In this document: one piece after another, positions 1-12,300 of the stretch
How positions within the stretch are numbered: position 1 is the stretch's first letter
Layout: each line of letters begins with the position of its first letter
IMG/VR virus record: IMGVR_UViG_3300044922_000290
Coordinates: 1-64,000 of that record
Source of the DNA: a virus
Length of the DNA: 64,000 nucleotides
Direction: 5' to 3' (one strand)
Notes under the pieces: model-generated
Seen by the model: the letters and a program-made list of their open reading frames with translations, nothing else
Told to the model about the DNA's origin: nothing
The model's database searches: none
Translations under genes and position numbers: made by a program

Positions 1-3000
1 ATACTCCCACAGCTTTAGATGCTGTTAAAACTATACCAGAAGGTATACAACAAAAACCAGGTGAGAAAAATAAAGTTGGTAATAGATACTTAGTATTACT
101 TGAAAATGGTAATTGGGCTGTACTTGAGCATAAAGAATTAACTTTAGCTGAATTTGAAACCGTATTTAAAGAACTTCTTGACCTACAAAAAAGAATTAAA
201 GAAGGTGAAAAAGTAGATAATGATACTTTAAATGAAATAAACGATAAAGTACAACAAGCTTATTATGTAGCTCAGGGAGAGCCTACAAAAGATTACCTTG
301 TAGCAAGACTATCAACTAAAGGTACATTTACTATACGAAATATAAACTATACTACAGGTAAAGAAAGTGGCAAACCTATTAAATCTGGTATACAAAAAAT
401 AGAAACTGTATATAACACTCTGTCTAAAGAAGGTACTATAAAAGGTAATGAAGAATCATTACGTTTAAAAGTAGGATTTAAAAATTCAGGGTTAAAAGTA
501 AACTACAACAATGCTATACCTGAAGCAGCTCAACCAAAAGAAGCTGTAACTTCCGTAGAAGTAGAAGATAAAATAGCTGAATTAAGAGCTAAAGAAGAAG
601 TAGAAGTTAAAAAGATTATACCTAACATAGATGATTATAAAGTTGGTGGTGTAATTAATAAAGATAAGGTATTAGAGGGTATAGAAGAAAGGAAGAAAGC
701 AGAATTAAAAAAAGCTGAAAGTACTACTACAGAAATTGTAGAAGAAACTGAACCTAATGGAAAAAAAGTATTTTTAGGCACTCCTTCAAAAGATGGCTAC
801 TTTATAAATAAAAATGTTAAAACTAAGTTTGATGAAGAAGAAAATGTTTATGAATTTATACTAACAAGTGATACAACTGCTAAGTTTAAAGTACATTCTC
901 ATCCAGAAGCGGTTAAATCAGCCCTTAAGTTTCCTGATAAAACTATTGACACAGTAAGTACTTCACTAAATGGATTTACTCCATCAGCTAATGGTATAAG
1001 AACTGTAAAATATGGGGAAGCTGTATTAGAAGGAGATAAATGGGTAGTTAAAAATAAAGCAGAAATTGAATACACAGGAGGTAATACTAAACCTGCTCAA
1101 GCTACATCAGGAACTTCTGTAGAAGCTACAAAAGCTGTAGAAGCTAAATACAAAGCCCAAGCAGATGCTTACAATGAAATATATGATAGGTATGATAAGC
1201 TAATAACAGGAGCTGCTAAAGGTACTTCTACTGAAACTAAAGCTACTGTAACCATACCTATTTTAACGACAGTTAAAGTTGATTTAGCTTCTTTAAGTAT
1301 AGATGAACTTAATAATGTAGCTAAGCAGCTTAGACAAAAAGCAGTTGATGCAAGACAAGCAGAAAAAGAAGGTAAAACTGTATTAGGAGGAAGTGTTTCT
1401 GTAGAAAGTGACTATCAGGCAGTTAAAAAATATATTGCGGAACTAGCTGCTTTAGAAACTAAAACAGAAGAAATAATTTCTACAACTCCTGAACAACTTA
1501 AAAAAGATGTTGCAGCTCTTTTAAACAAAGCTTTACAAGAATTAAAAGAAGCTAATGCTACTGGAAAGAATTTTATTTTAGGATTTCATGGTGGTAGAAC
1601 ATTTGATAAAGCAGATAGAACTAAACAATATACAGGAGAATTTAGAGACCCTGAAGTTAAAAGGGTAGCAGAATCAGCAGGGGCTAGATATGAAGGAGAA
1701 ATGTTATTCTTCACTGAAGATCTATCAGAAGAAGGTAATAAATTTACTTATGAAACAGCAATTCGTAGTGCTACTGCGTATGCTATTAAATATGGAGATG
1801 ATGCTCCCTCAATTCAAGCTTACTTAATACCTTTAAATGAAACACAGTTTGCAAATAAAGGGTTAGGAGAAGTTGGTGTTACTTATGATGATATTGAAGC
1901 TGATAGAATTAGAAAAATAGGTAGTGTAGATTTTACAAGAAAAATAGTTACAAAAGATACTACAGAAGCTCCTGTTACTGAACAACCCACCAGTGTAAGA
2001 GAAAGACGTAAAAATAAAAGCAATGAAATAAATAATGATATAAATGCAGAAGGGCCTTTTAAAGTAAGTGAACTACCCGCTGAAACAAAAATTAAATTTG
2101 AAGAGGCTTTAGCATATTTACGAAGTATATTACCTTTTGAAGTAGGAGATATTGATGCTATTGCTGATAGATTAACTAACAATGGTATTACTTTTGGTGC
2201 ATTTATAGATAATGTAATATATCTTAATAAGGCTGCTGAAGCAGGCACAGAATACCACGAAGCATTTCATGGTGTAATGAGTTTATTTAGCACAGAAGAA
2301 AGAGCAAAGTACCTAGAAGTAGCTAAGAAAGAACATAAAATTACTGACAAGGCAAGGGCAGAATTTGTTTTACAACGTCCTGTATACCAAAACTTATCCA
2401 AAGAAGCCTTAGATAAAGTAATGCTAGAAGAATATCTAGCTGATAAGTTTATGGCTTGGAAACAAGGTAAAAAAGAGCCTAATGGTTTTTTTGCCAAAAT
2501 GTTTGATAAAATCAAGAAATTTTTTGATGGTATAAAAGATTACTTTGGAGGTAACCTTGATTCTTTATTCCATAGAATAGATAGCGGTAAATACAAACAT
2601 AGAACTATAGGTGGAAACAAATTACCTATGTTTATGGCTTTGCCTTATAATACTGAAAAAATAAAAGGTACTGACGAAAAGATTATAAAAAAATTAAACA
2701 GTACAGAAGAGTCTGATTTAATTAATACTATAAGAGTTGAAGTAGGCGAACTTATTACAGAAAGTCTGGCTAGTAAAGATGTTTACACAATTAAACAAGC
2801 TTTTGATAAAGTACTTGAGATGCGTGATAATCTTTATTTAGATAAAGCTGATGAGTTATCTGAAGAAGAAGGTGATGAGTATTATCAAAAAAATTCAGGC
2901 TTATTTAAAATAACTGGTGTTAAAGAAGCTGTATTTGAAAAAGTAAAATCACAAATACAATTCTTACTTTCTGTAGATGAAGAAATTGCTGAACGTATTT

Positions 3001-6000
3001 TAAGTAAAGAAGAAGAAGAGGATTTAAGAAACTATGAAGCATCTGCTTTACAGAATACAGGTATAAGCAGTATGACACAGTATGTAAGAATACTTATTGC
3101 TACTGCACACATAAATGCAATAGATAAATATGGTGTGCCTTATAAGAAAGGTATTAATCCTTCTACTATATACAATAGCATTAGCAGGACACTACTAAAT
3201 ACAGCGCCTGAAAACTTTATGAGAAAGCTTGAAATTTTCTCAGAATACAATCCTGAAGTAAAAATATTTACTGATTACTTAAAAGATAAATTAAACTGGA
3301 ATAATGAAACTAACAATCCAGGATTAAATAATGATGGAGAATTAAAAAATGAACATATATGGAATGCCTTTAAAAAAGCCTTTCATAAATTTAAGGTAGA
3401 GTCTATGATGACTAGGTTATCTTCAAACGGTGAAACTAAAGTAAGTAGTAGTAATGCTAAAGACGTAGATACACAGCAAATAGAAAGATGGCAAATAGGT
3501 TATAGAAACTTTATAGAAAAGAACTTTACTAAATTAAATATTGCAGATTTTATTTACTTTAATGCAACTTCTCCAATTACTGATGAACAACTTGAAGAGG
3601 AATCAAAAAAAGCAAAAGCAACATTAGATAGTATAGGTATAAAACTATCTCCTTTATATTTACAATACTCTTTACTTGTAACAAAGAAAGAACGTACTGA
3701 TAAACAACAGGAGCTAATGGATTTGTATGAAAACTTCTACGGATTAAATGGAAGTGATGGTAAGTTTTTAAAAGAGCTTATAACAGATTTTATAAATACA
3801 GGACTTAATCCTTTTACCAAAGGAGATGAAGGTATGATGGCTAGGTTAAAAGCTCTAGCTATGGAAAATGCTTCATTTGATGAAACAGCAGGTAGCTCTA
3901 CTTTTCAAGCTGCTGATGGAGAACTTAGGGGAGATACTTCTTTAGGTTCATTCTTCTTAAAAAGAGTAGCACAACTACAAAAACCTGAAGCAAGGGCAGA
4001 AGATTTAGAAGAATTTACCAGATTCTACGCTAATCAAGAAGATGAATGGATGATTCCACTACATCATTTAGCTACTTTAGATAATCCTTTATATGAGCAT
4101 GCTGAAACATTTGATAAAAAGTTTGTATTTACAAACATTGATGGTATAAGAGCAACAGAATATGATGAGCAGGGCAATGAGATAAATAAACAAGAAGGTA
4201 CTGTATTTAAAAATATGGTTCCTTTGGAAAAACTACTTACTTTCATGTCTTTGTATTCTACTACAAAAGTAAAAACTACAAAAGAAGGAAAGAAAATAAA
4301 CTATGCCTACTATTACCCCCAAGTAATAGAAGCTGCAAGTACAGGTTATGCAATATTACTTCCTGTAAAACCTTATTATGATAAAGGATATAAACCTGCA
4401 TTTTACCAAGCATTACTAAGTTTTGTAAAGAATGAGCATGCACGTATTAAGTATGTACAAGAAAATAAAGATTTGCCTTCAATAAGAAACTTTAATGTTG
4501 GAGAAAAGAACGGATTAAAATTCTTTGAAAACTCTTGGATTTCACCTGAATTATCTGAAAAGCTAATAGCTTTAAATTCTGTAGATGAAATGTCTGTAGA
4601 GTTAAAGAAAGAGTTAAAAGATAACATTGATCAATTTGTACAACAAGACTACTTACTTACTGTAGATACATTAGTAAGAGAAGGAGCAATAATTGAAGTA
4701 GAAGGAGAATTTTACACAAGACTATTGCCAGAAGCTTTTAGAACTGATAAAAAAATAACAAAAGACGAAAAGACCTATCAAAAAGTAAATACAGAAAAGA
4801 TAAGGTCAATGCAGGCTAACTACCTCATTAATGGGCAAGCTTTTAATACTTTATTGCATGGAGACTTGGCTTACAAAATTAAAAGTCCTGAAGACCATGT
4901 AAAAAGGTTAAAAGGGGCACATGGAGCTTTAACTTCTTTATACGGAAGGCAAATAAAATTTAAAGTTATTCCTGACATAAAAAAAGATAAAAGAAAAATA
5001 GTAGTTGATGGGTTACCTAAATTTGTAGAAGTTACAGAAGCAGAAAAAGCAGAAGCAAGAGAAAAAATTATAGCAGGCAACCCTAATTTATCTGAAAAAG
5101 AGATAGTAAAGAAAATAAAAGAAAAACTTGAACTTGATGAACATAACCTTGCAGATGCACAGGCGTATACTACTTTAGACTTTCAAATTGCTCGTTTAAA
5201 AGAATTAGGTAAAACTTCACCTGCAATAGTTAAGATACTTGAAAAAGTAAGGAATGGTGTAGAAATTACAAGGAAAGAGCTTGAATTACTAGAAGGAGCT
5301 GACTCTTTACTTAATCCTAAAAAAGACTTAGCTTATGCACTTAACGCTAATTTAAAGATGTCTGTCCTTACACTAACTAGAGAACTTGTTTCATACAAAT
5401 CTAAAGGAGAGTGGCTTGCTATACCAGGGCGTGAAAAAGAGCATAAGATACTAAATGATATGGTAAAGAATACCATAGATTTAGTAGCCCATGAATCTGC
5501 AAGTAAAGGCACTACAATCATAGATGAAGTAAGAACTTTAAATGGGGAATACTATGGTGAGCAAGTATTAACTAAAGGAGTTAAACAGAAAATAACTGAT
5601 GGTACACAACAGCTAGCTTTAATTTGGTCAGAATTACCACAAGAACTTGAAAGCCTTGTAGAAAAACTAGACGAGGCTGAACAAAACAGGGTAATACAAT
5701 CAACAGAGTTTGCACTTTCTTTACTTAAAGAAAAAGATGAAACAACTCTTAAAAAAGTTTTACCTAACTGGTATAATAGTTTAGTATCTACAGGGGCTTC
5801 TCCACAATTATTAGAAATATTTAAACCTAATGCTGCTGGAGAACCTACATTAAATCCTAACATATCTATATCTGTAGCTAAATTTACTGCAATGTACTTA
5901 GCCCATTGGTCTAATCACGCTTTAAAACAAAAAGTTGCAGGCTCTAAATTTACTCTTGTAACTCCATTTAATGTAATGGTAGATAAAGATGATAATGTAG

Positions 6001-9000
6001 TAAGAGTAGATCAGTTTAAATCAGGTGCAAAATATACTAAACCAAGACCTCTGGCTTACAACAAAAGAGGTAAACTAAATGGTAGAGAAATAGTTTATTC
6101 AGAGTGTATTGTATCTGCTTATTACAAAGAATTGTATAATCTAAAAGAAGGTGATGAAATACCTGAAGATTTGGCTTATATGATGGGTTATCGTATTCCT
6201 ACAGAAGATAAAGCCTCTATGGGCGTACTTAAAGTAGTAGATTTCTTACCTGCAATATATGGTAATGCCATAATGATTCCTGAAGAATTGCAATACCTTT
6301 CAGGTGCTGACTTTGATATTGACTCTCTGTTTGTACAAAAATATGATATATACGAAAAAGATGGTAAGTTCTACAAATATGGTAGTGCCACAACTACTGA
6401 AGGTCAATTTGAAGAGTTTTTAAATTATGTAAAAGATGAGACTGATGTAGTTGATTACCAAAAAACTTTGTTAGAAGCTAACGAAGAATACCAAGATCTT
6501 TTAAAACAAGAAAAGGAACTACAAAAATTAATAGAAGCTAGGAATGAAAATATTGCAGAGTTAGACGAAAAACTAAGGGAGGCAAATGATTTTATACCTC
6601 TATCTTTATATGAAGAATCTGAAAAAGAGATTACAAGGTCTTGGGTACTCCCCGCAAAATCTAAAGAAATAGCTGAACAAAAAAGCTTAATAGAACAAGC
6701 AAAAGAAATACAACAAAGAAAGCAAGAAATAAAAGCTAATAAACTAGCAAGTGCCTTACGTTATTATGAATTACCTGCAAGTAAAACTGCTTGGGCAGCT
6801 GCTGTAAAAGAAGGTAAATATCCTGATGGTAAATTTAAAGCTGTTCTTAATAACGATTTGCTTACTTACAAATTAGAAATGTTAGGTAATGAAAAAGTAC
6901 AAAATACTTTGGCTTCTGAAAAAACATCTAACGAACCTTTATTAAAGCTACAAGAAACGCTAGCAATGCAATTTCCTGCTACATTTGATAGTGGTAAACA
7001 ATCATTAGGATTCTTTAGCTTTAATGATTTAGCAGTAGCTATGGCTAATAATGATGCAGGTTCTGATGGTATTGGCCCAGCAGCTGTATTTAATGTACTA
7101 TACCAATACTTAGCTAAACAAGGTGTAGGTATAAAAGATGCTCAAAGATTTGCAATAAAAGAAGGCTTTACTGTAAGAAAATATTATCAATTTAAAGGGT
7201 TTTCTTTTAAAAAGGACGGGGTATATAGAAATGCTGAAAACAAAAGGATTGTAAAAACCATTTCAGCAATCATTTCAGCAATGACTGATAATGCTAAAGA
7301 ACCTATTGCAGCAAAGTTAAATCTTAACTTAGAAACATTAGGGCCTGTACTTGTAATGTTAGGAACTGGTGTAAAACTAAGCACAGCTATAAAAATAGCA
7401 AACTCACCTAAAGTAAAACAACTATCGCAAGAAATACTACAAAGTAAGTCTAACTTTTCTGATGTATCTGCGTATAGTATTGTGCAGAATGCAAAAGCAG
7501 AAGTGGCTGATGTAGATTTTACACAAGAAACCACAGTATTAGACGAAGAGTTGCTAGACCTTTTATTAAAAGATGGAGAAGATATTGGAACAACATCTGA
7601 TATTGCATTAAAATTGTATTTAAATGCACGAGAAATATCAGAAGATATATTAAAAGGGCGTGATATACTTTCTCTACGCAAAGGTGTACCTGCTACTTTT
7701 GGTGAAGTAGATAAAATAATAACTTCTTTAAATAAACTAAGAGATGGAAAAACTCCTGCAACACTAGGATTAAGTAGATTACTAGACGTTAAACCTATTG
7801 AAGCCTTAACCAAAGCACTTGAAGATTTAAATAGTGTTGCACAACAGTTATTTACAATGCAACACCCATATATTAAAGAAACCTTTAATGTGGTAAAACA
7901 AGAAGTTAAAAGGTCAGAAAGTAAAGATGTATCAAATAAGATATATAGCGATTTAAGTTCTTTTATGAGTTTGTCAATTTTTAGAAAATACTTAGAAGAC
8001 TATGTTCCATCTAAAAAGAATGAAGTTAAATTTATAGAAACATTTAAAGAAGTATTTACAGAAGATGTTTTGTTTGAAAAAACATTACTAGAAGAAGTAG
8101 AAGATTTAAAAAAGAATGCTAAAAAGTATAATTTACAGAACAATAGGTTTTTAAAATATCTATCTACTGAATCAAGGTTAATAAAAAGAACTGTAGATAA
8201 AATAGAAGGTAATACACGCCAGTTAAGAGATTCGGATTACCAATTAGAACTTATTAATGGCTTTGATGATTTATACGCAAATCCTTTAACAAGAAAAACA
8301 GCTGTAAAACTATTTGCTTACATACTACTTAAAGATGGTGCTAGATATAGAAATGCTTCATTCCAATCTGAGATACCTTCTTACATGTTTAAGATATACT
8401 CAAACGCTTTAGATGCGTTTAGAAGTAATCCTAGTATGGTTGATGTAGTTAAACTTGGAAATGAATTTATAAAGTTATATAGTTTAAACCTGGATAACAG
8501 AAAAAGCCTGTATAAAATATCAAAAAGTAATCCTCTATTAGGTAAGGGTAAAAAAGATGGTTCATTCAAAGAAGAAGCAGGACAAGTAGCTATATCAAGG
8601 ATAGAAAATAGTGTGTTCCCAGAAATAGCTGCTGCTTATAACTTTGAATATAATTCAAAAGATGATGTATATAAACCTGTACCTTTCTTAATGGTTGGTA
8701 ATAATTTAAAGGTTATTTCAGAAATAAATGGAAAAGCTGTAACTAATTTATCTGATTTACGTGAAGGAGATAATTTTGTATATAAAGCTGCAAAAGATGT
8801 ATTTGGTATATACAGCCTTACCCCTTCAAAAAGAGGTATATCAGGTTATAGTTTCCCTTTAGAAAAAGCAATAGATTTATTTGGAGCTAAAGTTACAGAA
8901 GCAAAAGAAGAAGAAGAAGCTGAAAGTAGCGCAGGAATATCATTAGAAGAATTTTTACAGGCTAATAATTACTCTGATTTTAAAGAACCTGCTCCTGCTG

Positions 9001-9317
9001 AAAGAATAGTAACTGAGGCAGAATATAAGGAAATAAAAGCTGCTGAACCTGTTACTCCACCAACTGTAAAAGCTGCTCCTAAAGTTACCTCTGTATCAGA
9101 ACAGCTTAAAGAATGGGGTGTTACTTTTATAGAAGGAGTGGATCCATCTGGATTATTTCCTATGACAAAAGTAGAGTTTAATAAAAACACAGATCAGAGA
9201 GTAAAAGATATAGTAAATAGAAATTTAGATAGTGGTATTCTCTCACAAAGTGCTATCTTAGCAGATATTTTAAAAGCAGGAAAAACAGAAACACTTAAAA
9301 AAGCAATAGAATGTTAA
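1..9317 (+). CDS. Virion RNA polymerase polyprotein (crAss-like), 5' end outside window
   Basis: The frame is open from the first full codon (base 3) to the TAA at 9315, at least 3,104 residues. It contains no ATG before 1701, so the true start lies left of the window and the ATG at 1701 is internal. The motif GADFDIDSLF at 6303-6332 contains the DxDxD metal-binding triad of the single-chain two-barrel RNA polymerase of crAss-like phages (phi14:2 gp66 type, related to eukaryotic RNA-silencing polymerases). Upstream lie a Lys/Glu/Ala-rich stretch (about 3-1500), a segment with GFHGGR and LFFTED that looks like an ADP-ribosyltransferase fold (about 1566-1850), and a zincin motif HEAFH (2256-2270) with a matching EEYLADKF (2427-2450). 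In the family this protein is packaged in the virion and transcribes early genes after injection. The polymerase call is firm; the accessory domains are inferred from motifs. Confidence 0.88.
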   Translation, partial: TPTALDAVKTIPEGIQQKPGEKNKVGNRYLVLLENGNWAVLEHKELTLAEFETVFKELLDLQKRIKEGEKVDNDTLNEINDKVQQAYYVAQGEPTKDYLVARLSTKGTFTIRNINYTTGKESGKPIKSGIQKIETVYNTLSKEGTIKGNEESLRLKVGFKNSGLKVNYNNAIPEAAQPKEAVTSVEVEDKIAELRAKEEVEVKKIIPNIDDYKVGGVINKDKVLEGIEERKKAELKKAESTTTEIVEETEPNGKKVFLGTPSKDGYFINKNVKTKFDEEENVYEFILTSDTTAKFKVHSHPEAVKSALKFPDKTIDTVSTSLNGFTPSANGIRTVKYGEAVLEGDKWVVKNKAEIEYTGGNTKPAQATSGTSVEATKAVEAKYKAQADAYNEIYDRYDKLITGAAKGTSTETKATVTIPILTTVKVDLASLSIDELNNVAKQLRQKAVDARQAEKEGKTVLGGSVSVESDYQAVKKYIAELAALETKTEEIISTTPEQLKKDVAALLNKALQELKEANATGKNFILGFHGGRTFDKADRTKQYTGEFRDPEVKRVAESAGARYEGEMLFFTEDLSEEGNKFTYETAIRSATAYAIKYGDDAPSIQAYLIPLNETQFANKGLGEVGVTYDDIEADRIRKIGSVDFTRKIVTKDTTEAPVTEQPTSVRERRKNKSNEINNDINAEGPFKVSELPAETKIKFEEALAYLRSILPFEVGDIDAIADRLTNNGITFGAFIDNVIYLNKAAEAGTEYHEAFHGVMSLFSTEERAKYLEVAKKEHKITDKARAEFVLQRPVYQNLSKEALDKVMLEEYLADKFMAWKQGKKEPNGFFAKMFDKIKKFFDGIKDYFGGNLDSLFHRIDSGKYKHRTIGGNKLPMFMALPYNTEKIKGTDEKIIKKLNSTEESDLINTIRVEVGELITESLASKDVYTIKQAFDKVLEMRDNLYLDKADELSEEEGDEYYQKNSGLFKITGVKEAVFEKVKSQIQFLLSVDEEIAERILSKEEEEDLRNYEASALQNTGISSMTQYVRILIATAHINAIDKYGVPYKKGINPSTIYNSISRTLLNTAPENFMRKLEIFSEYNPEVKIFTDYLKDKLNWNNETNNPGLNNDGELKNEHIWNAFKKAFHKFKVESMMTRLSSNGETKVSSSNAKDVDTQQIERWQIGYRNFIEKNFTKLNIADFIYFNATSPITDEQLEEESKKAKATLDSIGIKLSPLYLQYSLLVTKKERTDKQQELMDLYENFYGLNGSDGKFLKELITDFINTGLNPFTKGDEGMMARLKALAMENASFDETAGSSTFQAADGELRGDTSLGSFFLKRVAQLQKPEARAEDLEEFTRFYANQEDEWMIPLHHLATLDNPLYEHAETFDKKFVFTNIDGIRATEYDEQGNEINKQEGTVFKNMVPLEKLLTFMSLYSTTKVKTTKEGKKINYAYYYPQVIEAASTGYAILLPVKPYYDKGYKPAFYQALLSFVKNEHARIKYVQENKDLPSIRNFNVGEKNGLKFFENSWISPELSEKLIALNSVDEMSVELKKELKDNIDQFVQQDYLLTVDTLVREGAIIEVEGEFYTRLLPEAFRTDKKITKDEKTYQKVNTEKIRSMQANYLINGQAFNTLLHGDLAYKIKSPEDHVKRLKGAHGALTSLYGRQIKFKVIPDIKKDKRKIVVDGLPKFVEVTEAEKAEAREKIIAGNPNLSEKEIVKKIKEKLELDEHNLADAQAYTTLDFQIARLKELGKTSPAIVKILEKVRNGVEITRKELELLEGADSLLNPKKDLAYALNANLKMSVLTLTRELVSYKSKGEWLAIPGREKEHKILNDMVKNTIDLVAHESASKGTTIIDEVRTLNGEYYGEQVLTKGVKQKITDGTQQLALIWSELPQELESLVEKLDEAEQNRVIQSTEFALSLLKEKDETTLKKVLPNWYNSLVSTGASPQLLEIFKPNAAGEPTLNPNISISVAKFTAMYLAHWSNHALKQKVAGSKFTLVTPFNVMVDKDDNVVRVDQFKSGAKYTKPRPLAYNKRGKLNGREIVYSECIVSAYYKELYNLKEGDEIPEDLAYMMGYRIPTEDKASMGVLKVVDFLPAIYGNAIMIPEELQYLSGADFDIDSLFVQKYDIYEKDGKFYKYGSATTTEGQFEEFLNYVKDETDVVDYQKTLLEANEEYQDLLKQEKELQKLIEARNENIAELDEKLREANDFIPLSLYEESEKEITRSWVLPAKSKEIAEQKSLIEQAKEIQQRKQEIKANKLASALRYYELPASKTAWAAAVKEGKYPDGKFKAVLNNDLLTYKLEMLGNEKVQNTLASEKTSNEPLLKLQETLAMQFPATFDSGKQSLGFFSFNDLAVAMANNDAGSDGIGPAAVFNVLYQYLAKQGVGIKDAQRFAIKEGFTVRKYYQFKGFSFKKDGVYRNAENKRIVKTISAIISAMTDNAKEPIAAKLNLNLETLGPVLVMLGTGVKLSTAIKIANSPKVKQLSQEILQSKSNFSDVSAYSIVQNAKAEVADVDFTQETTVLDEELLDLLLKDGEDIGTTSDIALKLYLNAREISEDILKGRDILSLRKGVPATFGEVDKIITSLNKLRDGKTPATLGLSRLLDVKPIEALTKALEDLNSVAQQLFTMQHPYIKETFNVVKQEVKRSESKDVSNKIYSDLSSFMSLSIFRKYLEDYVPSKKNEVKFIETFKEVFTEDVLFEKTLLEEVEDLKKNAKKYNLQNNRFLKYLSTESRLIKRTVDKIEGNTRQLRDSDYQLELINGFDDLYANPLTRKTAVKLFAYILLKDGARYRNASFQSEIPSYMFKIYSNALDAFRSNPSMVDVVKLGNEFIKLYSLNLDNRKSLYKISKSNPLLGKGKKDGSFKEEAGQVAISRIENSVFPEIAAAYNFEYNSKDDVYKPVPFLMVGNNLKVISEINGKAVTNLSDLREGDNFVYKAAKDVFGIYSLTPSKRGISGYSFPLEKAIDLFGAKVTEAKEEEEAESSAGISLEEFLQANNYSDFKEPAPAERIVTEAEYKEIKAAEPVTPPTVKAAPKVTSVSEQLKEWGVTFIEGVDPSGLFPMTKVEFNKNTDQRVKDIVNRNLDSGILSQSAILADILKAGKTETLKKAIEC

Positions 9318-12300
9318 TTTGCCCTTTAAATTCAAAAATAAACGAACTAACAGTATCATTAGGTAACTACTATGACGCTATGCAAGTGTATCTACTGTCT
9401 GAAGGTAAATACCCCTCAAAAGAAGATGCTTTAAAAATACGTAACAGGTTTAAAAATACACCTTTTTATTCTAGTATATCTCAGTACGAAGATAACTTAA
9501 GTATATATAAAAACTTTACTACAAATGGTGTGGTTCAGGGGTTAGATAAAGCAGAATTAGCTGAAGTAGAAAAGATATTTAGAAACAGGGGGTTTAAAAT
9601 TACTGTACCTTTACATAAAGTACAAGGTTCAAGAAAACTAAGAGATAGAGAATCTTGGATGTTTATAGCAGATACTCCTATGTATCAAGCAGTAGAAGTA
9701 AGTAGAGAAGAGCTTTTACAAGATGAGGGCTTAATAGACCAAGACAAAGCTGAAGATAAAATAGCATTTAATAAGACTGAATATCAGTTTAAAGCTGTAA
9801 ACATAATAACAGCAAATCTTACTAAAATATCTTCTCTATTTAAAAACTTAAAAGATACTGATGTATTTTGGAGTAAAATACAAAAAGACTTTCAGATACC
9901 TAAAGATCAAATAGAATTACTAAAACAATCAGAAGGAGCTACTATTGAAGAAAAACTAGCTTCTTTTGTAGCTAATTATAGTTATACAGTACAAACTGAA
10001 GTTACTAAAGAAAGAATATTTAAACGCCAAGCTTTTGACGGAGATGAAAGAGAATTTATAGATGATTATGGTAATAATTATATTGCTACTTCTTCTGCTA
10101 CCCATGAAGGATATGATTACTTTAAAAATGATGAAGAAATAACAGGAAATGATTTTCATGAAGCTTATGATAAACATATAGAGGAAAATAATGTAGAAAA
10201 TCAAAATACTGCAACTTATTCTAATCTAACTGTACCTGGAGGTACTAACTATACAGAGAATGAAATAAAAACTCCAGATATTACTCCTTCTATTAAAGGA
10301 CATGCTGAGTTTAGTTCTGATCAAGGTATAGGTTGGTTTAGAAGTGATGAACAAATCAGTAAAAAAGAAGATGTCTGGGAAGAAATAGATGATTGGGCAG
10401 GTAAAAGAAAAGAATACAAAGAAACTAAAAAATATGGCTCTAAAACCCGTAGAATACTAGAAGTACAATCTGATTTATTTCAGAAAGGTAGAGATAAAAA
10501 AGATTTAGTTACTTCTACTATAGTTTCTTCTAATGTTAGTCAAGGAATGGTCGGTAAAGCAGATATGCAAGAATATTTAGATGCTATGTTATATTCTTTA
10601 ACAGCTTATGAAGGATATTCTCAAAAAGATGCAGAAGATAAAGTAGAAGAAGAAAGAAAAAGATTATTAAGTCTAGTTCCTAGTAAAGAAAATAGTTCTG
10701 AAAATAAATTCCTACAACTTCTAAACAAAGATAATAACTGGGTAACATTTTTTGTTAAAAACATTATTCAAGATAGTGCTAAAAAAGGATATGAAAAAGT
10801 ATTATTTCCTTCTGGTAATACAGCAAGTAAGATTGAAAAACATGATACTTTAGAAGAATTTAAGGAACAGAAAGAAGATAGGATTAAAAATAGAGAAGAA
10901 TTTTTAACAGAATTAAAAAAAAGAGATAAACCTTGGGTAATATTAGATGATAGTAAACTATCTGATAAAGATAGAATATATTTTAATAGTGAAAGTGATG
11001 CCATTAAATACATTGAAGATAATGATAATCTAAACCTAAGATATACACTAAATGATCAAGCTTCTATATATAAAGAAATAGAAGATATAAATACTGAAAT
11101 AGCTCAACTTAAACAAGAACTTGAAAGAGTTAATGGCCCTGAAGGATTAGCAGCTTTAAAACCTATTTATAATTTTTATGAAAACACTATAGCAAATGTT
11201 TTAAAGAAACAAGGTTATAATGCTAAAGTTGTTACTGATGAATATGGTAACACATGGAATGAAGTTACTGTAGAACCTAATAGAGATTTAAAACCTATTG
11301 CATTTAATAAAACTACTTCTGTAGTAGATAAGGAAGCTAAAACTGCCGTAGTAAAGATGTTAGATAAGCTATCTAAAAGATTTGGAGTTAGCTACGAAAT
11401 AATAAATGCTAAGAAAGCTAAGAGTTTATATAACAATTATAATGGTGAAAAAGCTTTCTACTATAAAGGTAAAGTATACATATTAGAAGATGGAATTACT
11501 CTAGAGAATGCTTTACACGAGTTTTCTCACCCTTTCATAAGAGCTATAGCTCAAAAGAATGTAGAGCTTTTTACTAACATAGTAGAAGAAATACTTTCTA
11601 CACCTGAAGGTAAGGCTATATATAATCAAGTAAAAGAGTTATACCCTGAACATGTAGTTGATGGTGAATTAAATTATGAAGGATTTGAAGAAGTAGCTGT
11701 ACGTGCTTTAACAGCAGAAGCTCAAAAGCAGTATACTAATCCTTCTTTTGAAAGTGCTGTACAAAGGCTTATAAAAGCTATAAAGAACCTTCTTAGAGGA
11801 TTATTCTCTACTAATGCTGTAGATAGTATTGATAGTAATACTTCTTTAAAAGAACTTGCTGAAATATTGTTAGGTGATGATGCATATAGTTTAGATTTAA
11901 AAGATGGTACTTTTGCAGCAAATAAATCTGTTAAGTACGAAATATATAATGGATTACCATTTACCGAAGAATCTTTAGCAAGAATGAGTGATGGTGAAAA
12001 AAGGATTACAGTAAGAACCAAAGTACATCCAACAGGTATATATGAATATAATGGGCAGAGATTCAAAATACTTAATCTTGGTCAAAAAAATATAAAAGAC
12101 TTTAAAACTCCTGAAAGGGTAAAAAGAAAATTCAGAGAAGAGTATAAAAAAGGTATGTTCAAACATATAGATAGCTTTTTTGATGGAAAAACTAATTTAT
12201 TTGTGTATCAAATAGAAAAGATTGATAATTCTATAGTAAATGAATATGTAAAAGAAGAGCCTCTTGATGAAGATCTTGTATTTACTAATGCTACTACCAA

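Noticed and set aside
1701-9317. ATG at 1701 as the start of the RNA polymerase gene
   Set aside because: The same frame is open back to the left edge for 566 codons with sensible protein sequence, so this ATG is internal.
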